Origin: Arthrobacter psychrochitiniphilus
Lineage (GTDB): Bacteria > Actinomycetota > Actinomycetes > Actinomycetales > Micrococcaceae
NCBI RefSeq assembly: GCF_003185915.1
Contig: NZ_QHLZ01000005.1
Span: 1-64,000 of the forward strand
Length of the DNA stretch: 64,000 bases
Direction: 5' to 3'
Shown here: positions 41,612-50,523 of the stretch, piece by piece
How the letters are laid out: the number at the start of each line of letters is the position of its first letter
Numbering within the stretch: position 1 is the first letter of the stretch
Notes under the pieces: generated by a model
The model's database searches: none
What the model was told of the DNA's origin: nothing
What the model saw: the letters and a program-made list of their open reading frames with translations, nothing else
Translations under genes and position numbers: made by a program

Positions 41612-42715
41612 ATGAATCCTTCGCACTTGAGCGGAGCCGTGCTGGTCCTTGGCAGCGGGCTGCTGGGGGCCAGCATTGGTTTGGGGCTGCGGGCCCGCGG
41701 TCTTGACGTGGTCCTCAGCGACCCCTCTCCGTCGGCACAGGCCGTAGCTGTAGACATTGGTGCCGGGCGCGCCTTCGTCCCGGCGCAAGAGCTGCACCCA
41801 GAGCTGGTAGTGGTGGCTGCGCCGCCGGATGTCTCCGCGCAGGTAGTGGCCGGGGCTCTCACCCAGTACCCGTCCGCCGTAGTGGTTGACATTGCCAGCG
41901 TCAAGGGAGCCATCTTGGCTCAGCTAGAAGCCATGGACTCTCTGGCGCCGGGCGCGCTGGCCCGCTACGTGGGCACACACCCCATGGCAGGGCGTGAACG
42001 TTCCGGCCCTGTGGCAGCACGGGGCGAGCTGTTCAACTCGATGCCCTGGGTGCTTTGTCCCTCAGAGTTCAGTAGTGCCCACGCTATCAAGGTGGCGCAT
42101 TCGCTGGCGATTGACTTGGACGCCGTGGTGTTCCGTTTCACCGCTGAGGAGCACGATGCTGCCGTGGCTTTGGTCTCGCATCTGCCGCAGGTCATGGCGT
42201 CTTTGGTGGCGAGCAGACTGGCGGAATCGCCCTCAGCCGCGCTCTCGCTTTCGGGGAACGGGCTTCGCGATGTGACCCGGATCGCTGCCAGCGACCCTGC
42301 CTTATGGGTTCAGATTCTCGGTGCCAACGCACCGAAACTGTTGGAGATCATGCAGGGGGTGCGTACCGATTTGGATCGGTTGATCAACACGCTTAGTGCT
42401 CCAACAGCTCCCGGGGCACGCCTGGATTTGGCCCAGCTCATGACCGAAGGAAATGAAGGTCAGAGCCGGATTCCTGGCAAGCACGGCGGCCCGCCTCAGC
42501 AGTATTCCTGGTTGACGGTTCTAGTTGATGACAAGCCCGGACAGATCGCCAAACTGCTGACTGAAATTGGTGAGATCGGCGTCAACGTCGAAGACCTGCG
42601 GATGGACCACTCGGCGGGGCTGCAGGTTGGCATGGTGGAAATTTCGGTGCTGCCCGCCAAGCGTGTGGCACTCGTGGAGGAATTGACGGCACGCGGGTGG
42701 AAGGTACTTCAATGA
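41612..42715 (+). CDS. tyrA: Prephenate dehydrogenase with C-terminal ACT domain
   Basis: The ATG at 41612 gives 367 residues starting MNPSHLSGAVLVLGSGLLGASIGLGLRARG, a Rossmann NAD(P) site. Catalytic-domain features are YVGTHPMAGRERSGPVAARGELFN (conserved HPMAG) and LVSHLPQVMASLVA. An ACT domain occupies about the last 75 residues (YSWLTVLVDDKPGQIAKLLTEIGEIGVNVEDLRMDHS) and would allow feedback control by tyrosine. The enzyme makes 4-hydroxyphenylpyruvate. Upstream in-frame starts lie inside rluB and are rejected. It overlaps cmk by ATGA. Confidence 0.93.
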   Translation: MNPSHLSGAVLVLGSGLLGASIGLGLRARGLDVVLSDPSPSAQAVAVDIGAGRAFVPAQELHPELVVVAAPPDVSAQVVAGALTQYPSAVVVDIASVKGAILAQLEAMDSLAPGALARYVGTHPMAGRERSGPVAARGELFNSMPWVLCPSEFSSAHAIKVAHSLAIDLDAVVFRFTAEEHDAAVALVSHLPQVMASLVASRLAESPSAALSLSGNGLRDVTRIAASDPALWVQILGANAPKLLEIMQGVRTDLDRLINTLSAPTAPGARLDLAQLMTEGNEGQSRIPGKHGGPPQQYSWLTVLVDDKPGQIAKLLTEIGEIGVNVEDLRMDHSAGLQVGMVEISVLPAKRVALVEELTARGWKVLQ

Positions 42716-43431
42716 GCAATGCAGATGTAACAGAACAGCAGATTCGCCAGGGCAAATCCCTGGTGGTGGCGGTGGACGGCCCCTCCGGTTCCGGCAAGTC
42801 CAGCGTCAGCAAGGCCGTGGCAACACGCCTCGGACTGGCATTTCTGGATACCGGTGCCATGTACCGTTCCGTGGCCTGGCACTGCCTGAACGGCCGCATC
42901 AGCTTCGCCGACGCGGCCGCCGTTGAGGCGGCCGCGCGAACCGTCAAAATGGCACAGAGCATGGACCCGGGGACGGAAATGTTCACGATCAACGGCATTA
43001 ACGTCACCGCCGCCATCCGAGAACCGAAGATTTCCGAGGCCGTCAGCGCCGTCGCCACCAACCTTGGCGCCCGCGCCGAACTGATCCGCCGCCAGCAAGC
43101 ACTCATTGCAGAACACGGGCGCCGGATCGTGGTTGAGGGACGGGACATCACCACGGTGGTTGCCCCCGACGCCGAGGCGCGCCTGATCCTGACCGCCAGC
43201 GAGGAAGCCCGGCTGCGCCGGCGCGGCCTGCAATTGGGCGGCACCCAGAGTGCCGAACAGCTGGCCGAGCAGGTCCTGGCACGCGACGCCAAGGACTCCA
43301 CCGTGGTCGATTTCCAGCGTGCGGCCGACGGCGTGTACACCGTGGACTCCTCTGATCTGGACTTCGATGCGACCGTTGACGCCGTCATCGCCGTGGTGCG
43401 CAGGGCCGTAAACGCGGGTCCGCCTGTATGA
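42712..43431 (+). CDS. cmk: (d)CMP kinase
   Basis: The 239-residue nucleotide kinase has the P-loop VAVDGPSGSGKSSVSKAVATRLG, DTGAMYRSVAWHCL, VEGRDITTVVAPDAEARLILTAS and LARDAKDSTVVDFQRAADGVYTVDSS, all typical Cmk signatures. It phosphorylates CMP and dCMP. The start overlaps tyrA (ATGA) and the end overlaps plsC (ATGA). Confidence 0.95.
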   Translation: MSNADVTEQQIRQGKSLVVAVDGPSGSGKSSVSKAVATRLGLAFLDTGAMYRSVAWHCLNGRISFADAAAVEAAARTVKMAQSMDPGTEMFTINGINVTAAIREPKISEAVSAVATNLGARAELIRRQQALIAEHGRRIVVEGRDITTVVAPDAEARLILTASEEARLRRRGLQLGGTQSAEQLAEQVLARDAKDSTVVDFQRAADGVYTVDSSDLDFDATVDAVIAVVRRAVNAGPPV

Positions 43432-44150
43432 GTGGAAAGCAAAAACAGCTGCGGAGTATTTCGGCCGCCCCGCCACGGTGGAGAACCCATTGGAGCCGTC
43501 CGCTGGGCCGGTTCCTGGACCATGTGGTGTACAACACCGCTGTGGTGGGACTGGAGAACATTCCCGTCACAGGTCCTGTGGTGTTTGCCGCCAATCACCT
43601 GAGCTACCTGGACGGACCCGTCATGGTGGGGGCGAGCAGCCGGTACATGCACGTCATGGTTCGCCATGACATGTTCAAGGGTTTCCTGGGCTGGGTATTA
43701 CAAGCCTCCGGACAGATCCCCGTCAATAGATCAGGGGACCGTGCCGCACTGCAATACGCCAAAGCGGTCCTTGACCGTGGTGATTGCGTCGGGATCCTGC
43801 CAGAAGGTACCCGGGGGAGCGGAGACGCCGCGAACGTCAATAGCGGGGTGGCGTGGCTGGCACTTAACTCAGCGGCCGCCGTCGTGCCTGTTGCCGTACT
43901 TGGCACCCGGAACCGGGGAGAACATCGAGATAAAATTCCCTCACCACGGCGCAAAATGCATGTGGTGTTTGGACAACCATTGACAATCACGCGTGAACCC
44001 GGTGTTTCCGGCCGTGTTTCAATGGACAGAGCAACCGAACAAATTCGCCTGCGGCTGGCGTCACACATTGCCGCATCCCAAGCCGCAACAGGGCAGGATT
44101 TGCCTGCGGATGATCACCTATCTTCAAAGCACAAAGGACAGCAACCATGA
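43428..44150 (+). CDS. 1-acyl-sn-glycerol-3-phosphate acyltransferase (PlsC family)
   Basis: The 240-residue protein contains the acyltransferase motifs: HX4D in [15 protein letters not shown], substrate-binding [15 protein letters not shown], and EGTRGS in [16 protein letters not shown]. It acylates lysophosphatidate in membrane phospholipid synthesis. Position between cmk and der is conserved in actinobacteria. It overlaps both neighbours by 4 bp. Confidence 0.92.
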   Translation: MSGKQKQLRSISAAPPRWRTHWSRPLGRFLDHVVYNTAVVGLENIPVTGPVVFAANHLSYLDGPVMVGASSRYMHVMVRHDMFKGFLGWVLQASGQIPVNRSGDRAALQYAKAVLDRGDCVGILPEGTRGSGDAANVNSGVAWLALNSAAAVVPVAVLGTRNRGEHRDKIPSPRRKMHVVFGQPLTITREPGVSGRVSMDRATEQIRLRLASHIAASQAATGQDLPADDHLSSKHKGQQP

Positions 44151-45688
44151 GCGACTCCAAATCAGCCACACCCGCTGATGACCAGGAATACGTGCCCACA
44201 GGCACCGACCAGATCGCTGAGCGGCTGGCGGCCATTTCCGATGAGGACGCCGACGCACGCGCAGCAGGCCTCCTCGCAGGCCTAGCCAACTACGAGCTCG
44301 ACGACGCTGACGCGGCCTTGCTGTCCGGCGAATTCGACGACGGCGAGGACTATGACCCCACGCGGCAGAACCCGATTCTGGCCATTGTGGGACGGCCCAA
44401 CGTGGGTAAATCCACGCTGGTCAACCGAATTCTCGGCCGCCGCGAGGCAGTGGTGGAAGATACTCCCGGCGTGACCCGTGACCGTGTCCAGTACGACGCC
44501 GACTGGAGCGGGCGCCCTTTCACGCTCGTCGATACCGGTGGCTGGGAGCGGGATGCTCGCGGACTTGATTTGCGTGTGGCCGAGCAGGCTGAAATTGCCG
44601 TAGAGATGGCTGACGCCGTTCTGCTGGTGGTTGATGCCATTGTGGGTATTACCGCATCAGATGAAGCCATTGTGCGCATGCTGCGTAAGTCCAAGAAGCC
44701 CGTCATCCTGGTAGGTAACAAGATTGATGACCTGGTCCAGGAAGCCGATCTGGCAATGCTGTGGGGCCTTGGCTTGGGAGAGCCGCTTCCTGTCTCGGCG
44801 GTCCACGGCCGCGGTGTGGCAGACATGCTGGACAAGGTCTTGGAGGTTCTGCCGGAATTCTCCGCAGTAGCCGGTCTTGAACGTACCGGCGGCCCGCGCC
44901 GCGTTGCCTTGATTGGCCGCCCGAATGTTGGCAAGTCTTCGCTGCTGAACAAGCTGGCCGGAACAGAGCGCGTAGTTGTTGACAACGTTGCCGGAACCAC
45001 TCGCGATCCCGTCGATGAAATGATTGAACTGGGTGGACGCACCTGGCGTTTTGTGGACACGGCTGGTATTCGCCGCCGCGTGCACATGCAACAAGGTGCT
45101 GACTTTTACGCCTCCTTGCGCACCCAGACAGCGTTGGAAAAGGCTGAGGTGGCCGTGGTGCTGCTAGCCGTTGATGAAGTGCTCAGCGAGCAGGATGTGC
45201 GCATCTTGCAGTTGGCCATTGAATCCGGCCGTGCCTTGGTGTTGGCGTACAACAAGTGGGACTTGATGGACGATGAGCGCCGCAAGTACTTGGAACGTGA
45301 AATTGACCAGGACCTGGCACACGTAAGCTGGGCCCCGCGCGTGAACATCTCGGCCCTGACGGGCTGGCACAAGGACAAGCTTGTCCCCGCCTTGGACTTG
45401 GCCTTGGAAAACTGGGATCGCCGCATCCCCACGGGCCGTCTGAACGCGTTCCTGGGCGAACTGGTCTCGGAGCACCCGCACCCCGTGCGCGGTGGCAAGC
45501 AGCCCCGTATCCTGTTCGGCACCCAGGCCTCGAACCGTCCGCCGAAGTTTGTCCTGTTCACCACAGGCTTCCTTGACCCGGGCTACCGCCGCTTCATTAC
45601 GCGCCGCCTGCGTGAAACCTTCGGTTTCGAGGGAACGCCCATTGAAGTTGCCATGCGCGTGCGTGAAAAGCGCAGCAAAAAGAAGTAG
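44147..45688 (+). CDS. der: Ribosome-assembly GTPase Der (EngA)
   Basis: The 513-residue protein has an acidic N-terminal extension of about 75 residues and two tandem GTPase domains. G1 domain: [38 protein letters not shown]2 domain: [50 protein letters not shown]-terminal KH-like domain ([39 protein letters not shown]) ends in a basic tail. Der is needed for 50S assembly. A hairpin follows the stop. Confidence 0.96.
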   Translation: MSDSKSATPADDQEYVPTGTDQIAERLAAISDEDADARAAGLLAGLANYELDDADAALLSGEFDDGEDYDPTRQNPILAIVGRPNVGKSTLVNRILGRREAVVEDTPGVTRDRVQYDADWSGRPFTLVDTGGWERDARGLDLRVAEQAEIAVEMADAVLLVVDAIVGITASDEAIVRMLRKSKKPVILVGNKIDDLVQEADLAMLWGLGLGEPLPVSAVHGRGVADMLDKVLEVLPEFSAVAGLERTGGPRRVALIGRPNVGKSSLLNKLAGTERVVVDNVAGTTRDPVDEMIELGGRTWRFVDTAGIRRRVHMQQGADFYASLRTQTALEKAEVAVVLLAVDEVLSEQDVRILQLAIESGRALVLAYNKWDLMDDERRKYLEREIDQDLAHVSWAPRVNISALTGWHKDKLVPALDLALENWDRRIPTGRLNAFLGELVSEHPHPVRGGKQPRILFGTQASNRPPKFVLFTTGFLDPGYRRFITRRLRETFGFEGTPIEVAMRVREKRSKKK

Positions 45689-45700
45689 ACAGTCCCCCTT

Positions 45701-45728
45701 CCCCGGCCGGAAATCACTCCGGCCGGGG
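45701..45728. terminator. Terminator hairpin after der
   Basis: A perfect 10-bp GC stem, CCCCGGCCGG with CCGGCCGGGG around AAATCACT, lies 12 bp after the der stop. It lacks a T-tract. Confidence 0.7.
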
Positions 45729-45836
45729 TGTGAGACGCCAATCACAGTCAAAGTGGTCAAGGCGCCCGAGAATATGGGGTAAACTTTTTTCCGATGGTTC
45801 AGCCACGGAAGATAACTTCCAAAGGACCGAACCAAT

Positions 45837-45910
<74 letters not shown>

Positions 45911-45917
45911 CCGATGC

Positions 45918-45963
45918 AAAACCGCTCAAACACTGGTGAAAGCCAGAGTTTGAGCGGTTTTTT
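45918..45963 (+). terminator. Rho-independent terminator after tRNA-Pro
   Basis: AAACCGCTCAAAC pairs with GTTTGAGCGGTTT around a 16-nt loop, and the stem runs into a TTTTTT tract. This is the clearest intrinsic terminator in the window. Confidence 0.88.
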
Positions 45964-46024
45964 GTTGCCCACTAACATTTCGGCGGTGACGTGAGGCTTC
46001 CCCAGAGACTTCCTGGGTTGGCCC

Positions 46025-46168
46025 CTAGGACATGGCAGTGGCCAACCAGACAATGAAGAGCAGTGCCAGCAACGAGGCATAGATGCGAAACGCCAGCAAT
46101 AACCATCGATGGGCTTGTGTGGTCCGTTCTTGGTTTTTAGGTGAGGTGCCGGCTCGAAGCGAAAACAT
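46025..46168 (-). CDS. 47-residue single-pass membrane peptide
   Basis: The ATG at 46168 is preceded by AGGAG with seven-base spacing, a near-ideal ribosome site. The frame closes with TAG at 46025-46027. The peptide begins MFSLRAGTSPKNQERTTQAH, a basic/polar cytoplasmic-type head. One hydrophobic helix follows (RWLLLAFRIYASLLALLFI), and the tail is VWLATAMS. I know no family for it. It is monocistronic, lying opposite the tRNA-Pro terminator. Small proteins like this can be toxins, transporter subunits or envelope-stress peptides, but nothing here decides among them. Confidence 0.6.
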   Translation of the reverse strand: MFSLRAGTSPKNQERTTQAHRWLLLAFRIYASLLALLFIVWLATAMS

Positions 46169-46322
46169 GGGTGGACTCCTGCCTAATCAGCTAGATAGGA
46201 ACAGCGGCCGGGCAAACCTGTCGATGTGGGGTACCGCCATGCTCAAGTAGGCGCGCGGCGCCGCCCGAGGACCAGGTCCCCTGCATCCGGGCACTGTGCC
46301 CGAGTGCGGCTGAACGTACCCG

Positions 46323-46797
46323 TTACCGTTGGCCCATCCCTGCCGCGCGGGCTTTGATAATGGTCTGTGCCTTGTCTGCGGCACCTAGTTTCGCAAAGAC
46401 GTTGGACACCAAATTCCAGATGGTTTTGCTGCCAAGGCCAAGATCCGCGGCCGCCGCCCACTCAATGGCCGTTTGCTCCGCTTCCTTCAGTAGGTAGCCG
46501 AGCAACCCAGGCTTGAGACAGGCAAACACGGATTCGTCATCTTCGAACATGGTCAACACGGAAATTTTCACACCGGGAAGGTCCTGCACCAGCCGCCGTG
46601 GGTCACCTCATCTTTAATCAGTGCTGGCATGTGCAGATCCAGCAGCACCACATCGGGGCGCAATTCCATGACAAGTTCCACGGCGGCCCGTGCGCCCGCA
46701 GCCTCGGCCACCACACCCAGTCCTTGGCGCCACGAGTCCGGGTCCCCGCCGTCGTCAGTGACAGTCAGGGTCAGCAGGGCCGCCCGCTATCCTGTGG
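46323..46797 (-). pseudogene. Relic of a histidine kinase / NarL-type response regulator pair
   Basis: Reading down the - strand, a fragment with the kinase ATPase G-box (LTLTVTDDGGDPDSWRQGLG) runs straight into the middle of a receiver domain (VVAEAAGARAAVELVMELRP, then DVVLLDLHMP). After a frameshift near 46590 it continues RRLVQDLPGVKISVLTMFEDDESVFACLKPGLLGYLLKEAE. A further deletion joins this to the end of a LuxR-type HTH (KTIWNLVSNVFAKLGAADKAQTIIKARAAG). Most of the kinase, the receiver N-terminus, and the linker plus most of the HTH are gone. No function is expected. Confidence 0.75.
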
Positions 46798-46876
46798 GTT
46801 GCTGGCTGCCGTTCCTTCTTGGACGTGCCAGTGCTGTGGTCTCCGGTGCGTCTTAGCCTGGCGCCCCTGCGCCCAT

Positions 46877-47806
46877 TCACTCCATCGCCAGCACAATCTT
46901 TCCCCGGGCATGGCGTGTGCGTACTTTCGCCAATGCGTCCAGGGCCTGTGCGAAGGGAAACACCCGTTCGAGTTCCACACGGAGGGTTCCGCGAACAATG
47001 TCCGCCATGACCTCCACCAGTTCCTGCTGCACGTCAAGGCCATAAGGGACGCCCATCGTCTGTATGCCGCGTTCCCGCGTCAGCTCATCACCGGAGATGC
47101 TGATCAAGGATCCGCCGTCCTTCACCACGGGCAGGCTGGCACTAGATGTTCCGGGCTGGATTGCCAGGGCCGCATCTACGCCTCCGGGCCGCCAGGCAAG
47201 AACCTGCTCTGGCCAGGTGGGGTCGCGATAGTCAACAGCCAAATCCGCACCGAGTGAGAGTAAGTAGCCGCGATTAGCGGCAGATGCAGAGGCGCCTACC
47301 CGCCAGCCGCGCCGCACCGCGAGCGGGATGGCCAGTGTGCCGATGGCGCCGGAGCCCCCTGCTACAAACAGCGAACCTCCAGCTCGGATGGGCGGCAGCG
47401 CCCGCAATGCACGCAGCACGGTGTTGCCGGCGACAGGCACCGCCGCGGCGCTCACAAAGTCCATGCCGTGAGGAATCGGCACAATGAGCGATCCGTTCTT
47501 GACGGCAACAAACTCCGCCCATGTGCCACCTTTTGCTTGCATTGAACTGACAAACGCAATCCGATCACCTACCAGATGGCCTGCCACCTTGGCACCCACA
47601 GCCTCAATGACGCCAGCGCCCTCAATTCCTACGGGATAGGGGAAGATGGCATCAGTCGGCAGAAAGTAGGAGTCGTGGATACCTACGCCAATTGCATGGA
47701 CACGCACCAGCAACTCATCGTCGCTGATGTCCGGTATGGCCACCTCCGCGAGGACCACGCGCTGACTCCCGGGGCTCGGGGAGACAAAGGCTTTCATTGT
47801 TTGCAC
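46877..47806 (-). CDS. Zinc-independent quinone oxidoreductase-like MDR protein
   Basis: The 309-residue medium-chain dehydrogenase/reductase has a GroES-like N-terminal domain (MKAFVSPSPGSQRVVLAEVAIPDISDDELLVRVHAIGVG, PYPVGIEGAGVIEAVG) and a Rossmann domain with GGSLFVAGGSGAIGTLAIPLAVRRGWRVGASAS. No structural zinc-Cys cluster is seen, so it fits the NADPH:quinone reductase / enoyl reductase-like branch. The GTG at 47806 and the ATG at 47797 are both possible starts; an AGGAG lies close to the first. It is intact, although relics lie on both sides. Confidence 0.87.
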   Translation of the reverse strand: MQTMKAFVSPSPGSQRVVLAEVAIPDISDDELLVRVHAIGVGIHDSYFLPTDAIFPYPVGIEGAGVIEAVGAKVAGHLVGDRIAFVSSMQAKGGTWAEFVAVKNGSLIVPIPHGMDFVSAAAVPVAGNTVLRALRALPPIRAGGSLFVAGGSGAIGTLAIPLAVRRGWRVGASASAANRGYLLSLGADLAVDYRDPTWPEQVLAWRPGGVDAALAIQPGTSSASLPVVKDGGSLISISGDELTRERGIQTMGVPYGLDVQQELVEVMADIVRGTLRVELERVFPFAQALDALAKVRTRHARGKIVLAME

Positions 47807-48329
47807 AACTCTCCTGCGCTTGATCTTGGGTGGCGTGGCACCGGGGCCTGCCCTTGGGGATGGTCAGCCTCAAGTGGGCGGGCCACCCTGTCTTGAGTAT
47901 TGCAGTTCCCGGCAGGTGTGCAACACTGCGTTACTTGAGTAATTCCGATCCTTTGGCGCGGGCCGATCCCTTGGCGCAGGCCGAGGTCGGGCTGGTGTCG
48001 GCCCCGCGCAGCTCGGTGCCAAGCCAGTGCCAAGCCGAACCCGGCCACCGCCGCATGCCCGGCCATCTGCCACCTGTCCGGCGCCACCATACAGAATTTG
48101 AGAGGAGAGACGTGCCGCCGCCAAACAAGGGGCTTTGCGGTCGCAAGAGCTGATTGCTTGTTCATGGTGGGCTCTCCCGCGCCTTATGGGTGTGTCTGAA
48201 CTGCTGGGCATGGAGTACGGGAGCTTTCATTGTTCCCGGCCCGAATCAGCAATAAACAGGGGTGCGGGTCCCGCCGGGCCGGGCGTCTTGCCCGAGCCGG
48301 AGGGGGATCCAGCCCTTGAACCAAGCGCG
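47807..48329. other. 523-bp intergenic region without a supported gene
   Basis: Several frames are open, as is common in high-GC DNA, but none has a ribosome site plus recognisable protein sequence. It contains the promoter side of the oxidoreductase gene and leads into the kinase relic. Direct near-repeats GATCCTTTGGCGC and GATCCCTTGGCGC occur near 47946-47973. Confidence 0.5.
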
Positions 48330-49846
48330 TCCTGCCGGGAGACTTGGCCTAGGGCACTTAACCGGCTGGTGATTGCAGGGCTGTTGCTGATAGCCGTGGC
48401 TGGCGCCTGTGCGGGCGAGGGGCCGAAGTGGTGTTCCGGCGCACTAGGTTAACGCCGTTGAGCCAATCCATTCCGTTCGTTGCCCAGGCCGTGGTAGGTG
48501 CCAGCTGGGCCATTCCCGGAGCCGCACCAGCCTGGCTTCGCCGGCGCAACATCTTGGGCTGACTCATGATGGGCGGGGTGGTTGCCACTGTCACGGCGCT
48601 CTCCATCTTTTTGCTGATAGGCCTCCTGCCTGTGCTGTATCCGACCGGAACATGGCTAGGCAGGGTATGGATAGTGCCCACTGTGGTCTTGGTGGCCGGT
48701 GACGTACTGCCGTACTGCCGTGCTGCTGCAGCGGGGATGACTCCGGGTACCGGTGCGCTTGGGTGTGGTGCGCCGCCGTGGTCTATGCGGCCGGGTGTTA
48801 TGGCTCTGGGGAAAGTGCTGGCTGCGGCTGATCCGGACGGTGCACCCTGAACGCCAGCAACTCACGTGGCTGATCGTCACGGTGGCGCTGTTGATGGGTG
48901 AACAGTTCCTTGGCGGAACAGTGCCCGGGTAGTGGGTGCTGAGTCTGTCCTTGTACCTTTCTCCCCGTTGCCATAGCCGTAGGCGTCCTGCGCTACCGGT
49001 TGCTGGGCATCCAGGCACTGATGCGCAGTGCCCTCGTCTATGCGCTGCTGATGGGGTGCATCATGGCGGTCTACGCGGCAGTGCTTGCTGTGGCCGCGGC
49101 ACGCCTGACAGGAGACCCCGTGACAGCCCTTGTGGCGGCGGCCCTCATTGCCGTAGGCATCAGCCCCCTGCTCACCAGCGTGCAGTGGACCGCTTCCTCT
49201 ACGGCAAGGGTGCTGACCCATGTCCGCCGTGTCAGGACTCGGTACGCTCGCCTCTGTGGGGGTGCCGGGTGCCACCGTTGATGGGGAACGCGCCGTCGGC
49301 CCTGTGTTCACCGCACCCCTGACCCTGGGCGGGCGGGATGCGGGCACGCTTGAACTGGATGGCCGGACGCCGGGGGAGCGTTACCCAGGGTGGGACAAGG
49401 GGATGTTGCGGGCCATGGCGCCGCAACTTGCCGCCGAGATCCATGCACTCTCCCTCACGGCGGAACTGGCCCACCAGCGCGACGCCGTCCTCGAGGCTAC
49501 GGCCCGTGAACGTGAACGCCTGCGCGGGGACCTGCATGACGGCCTCGGATCGCTGACCGGCGTCGGGCTGGGACTGGCAGCCCTCAGGGACGTCGTCAGC
49601 GGGGAGCTTGCCCGCCTAGTCCCTGTGCTGGATAGGAAGGTTGCTGCATCAGTGACCGAGATCCGGCGCATCCTGGACGGGCTCCTCCCCGAGGCCCTAG
49701 TCAGGCACGGGCTTGCCCATGTGCTGCCGGTGCGGCCTGCTGGCTGTTTCCGTGGACGACGACGACAATGGCTTCCGCGCTCATCCCGCCGACGGGGTTG
49801 GGCTGGCATCCATGCGGGTCAGGGTCACCAGGGTCATAGCCACTAG
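48330..49846 (+). pseudogene. Degraded membrane sensor histidine kinase
   Basis: Fragments in order are: a hydrophobic start (RALNRLVIAGLLLIAVAG), TPLSQSIPFVAQAVVGAS...RRRNILG, an in-frame TGA at 48560-48562 where Trp is expected, LMMGGVVATVTALSIFLLIGLLPVLYPTGTWLG, frameshifts, QQLTWLIVTVALLMGEQFLGG, an in-frame TAG at 48930-48932, another frameshift near 48960, YRLLGIQALMRSALVYALLMG, a GAF-like stretch, and the HisKA_3 helix RERERLRGDLHDGLGSLTGVGLG with the phosphoacceptor His. The ATPase domain is mostly deleted, with only a C-terminal scrap (HPADGVGLASMRVRV) near 49800. At least five disabling lesions are visible. Confidence 0.8.
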
Positions 49847-49907
49847 GTGGGAGCATGAGCATCAATTCCTCGGCGGGCGGGGATTATCCAGACTGGGAGG
49901 GTTCCCG

Positions 49908-50345
49908 GTGAATAAGCCTGTACGCCTGATCATCGCCGACGACCATACCATGTTCCTTCACGGGCTTGCCGCTGCGCTCGCAGCCGGGACTGAGCTGACT
50001 GTGGTGGGTCACGCGCGCGACGGCCCCTCACTGATGCTGCTAGTTGAGCGCGAACGCCCTGATGTGGTCTTAACCGACTTGGATATGCCAGCAGTGGACG
50101 GCACCAGCGCCATCTTCGGCATCACTGGGGCCTATCCTGACATCCCCGTTTTGGTCTTGTCCATGCACAGCGGCGATGAACAAGTCCTCGGGGCCATCCG
50201 CGCGGGAGCCTGCGGGTACTTGCTCAAGGGTGCGGGCCGGGATGAGATTGTGCAGGCTGTGCTGGTGGTGGCCGCTGGGGGAACAGTGTTTGGCAGCGTT
50301 GTTGGACGCCGTTTTGGTGGACAGTCACGACCGCTTCTTCACTGA
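49908..50345 (+). pseudogene. Truncated NarL/LuxR-type response regulator lacking its DNA-binding domain
   Basis: The GTG at 49908 has GGGAGGG upstream. The receiver domain is intact for about 128 residues: VRLIIADDHTMFLHGLAAAL, phosphoacceptor Asp in PDVVLTDLDMPAVDG, VLVLSMHSGDEQVLGAIRAGACGYLLKGAGRDEIVQAV. After VAAGGTVFGS, where the HTH linker should begin, the frame runs into unrelated sequence and stops at residue 145. It is the partner of the upstream kinase relic. A residual role as a receiver-only protein is possible but unlikely. Confidence 0.75.
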
Positions 50346-50415
50346 CAAGATCGCCAACCGCCGCCTCGTTTTCAACCCGGACGAGACCGGGCAGATTGAC
50401 GTTCATATGGGCTAG
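50288..50415 (+). pseudogene. Possible 3' fragment of an ABC-F type ATPase
   Basis: In a frame different from the response regulator, the end of this stretch reads ALLDAVLVDSHDRFFTDKIA, followed by NRRLVFNPDETG and a stop. The SHDRFF-DKIA pattern resembles the H-loop and C-terminus of ABC-F translation factors. It has no start or N-terminal part. It appears joined to the regulator by deletion. Identification is tentative. Confidence 0.35.
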
Positions 50416-50523
50416 CCGCCTGGTTTTCGTTGCCGGGCGCATGGGGTGGGTTCCCGTTCAGTGGATCGAATATTTGTTTGGGTATCTATTGCGTATTGAT
50501 TACGGTAAGACTAAAATGGGGGT

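Noticed and set aside
46877..47806. Oxidoreductase as another pseudogene of the decayed block
   Set aside because: Its frame is uninterrupted from start to stop, with complete GroES-like and Rossmann domains.
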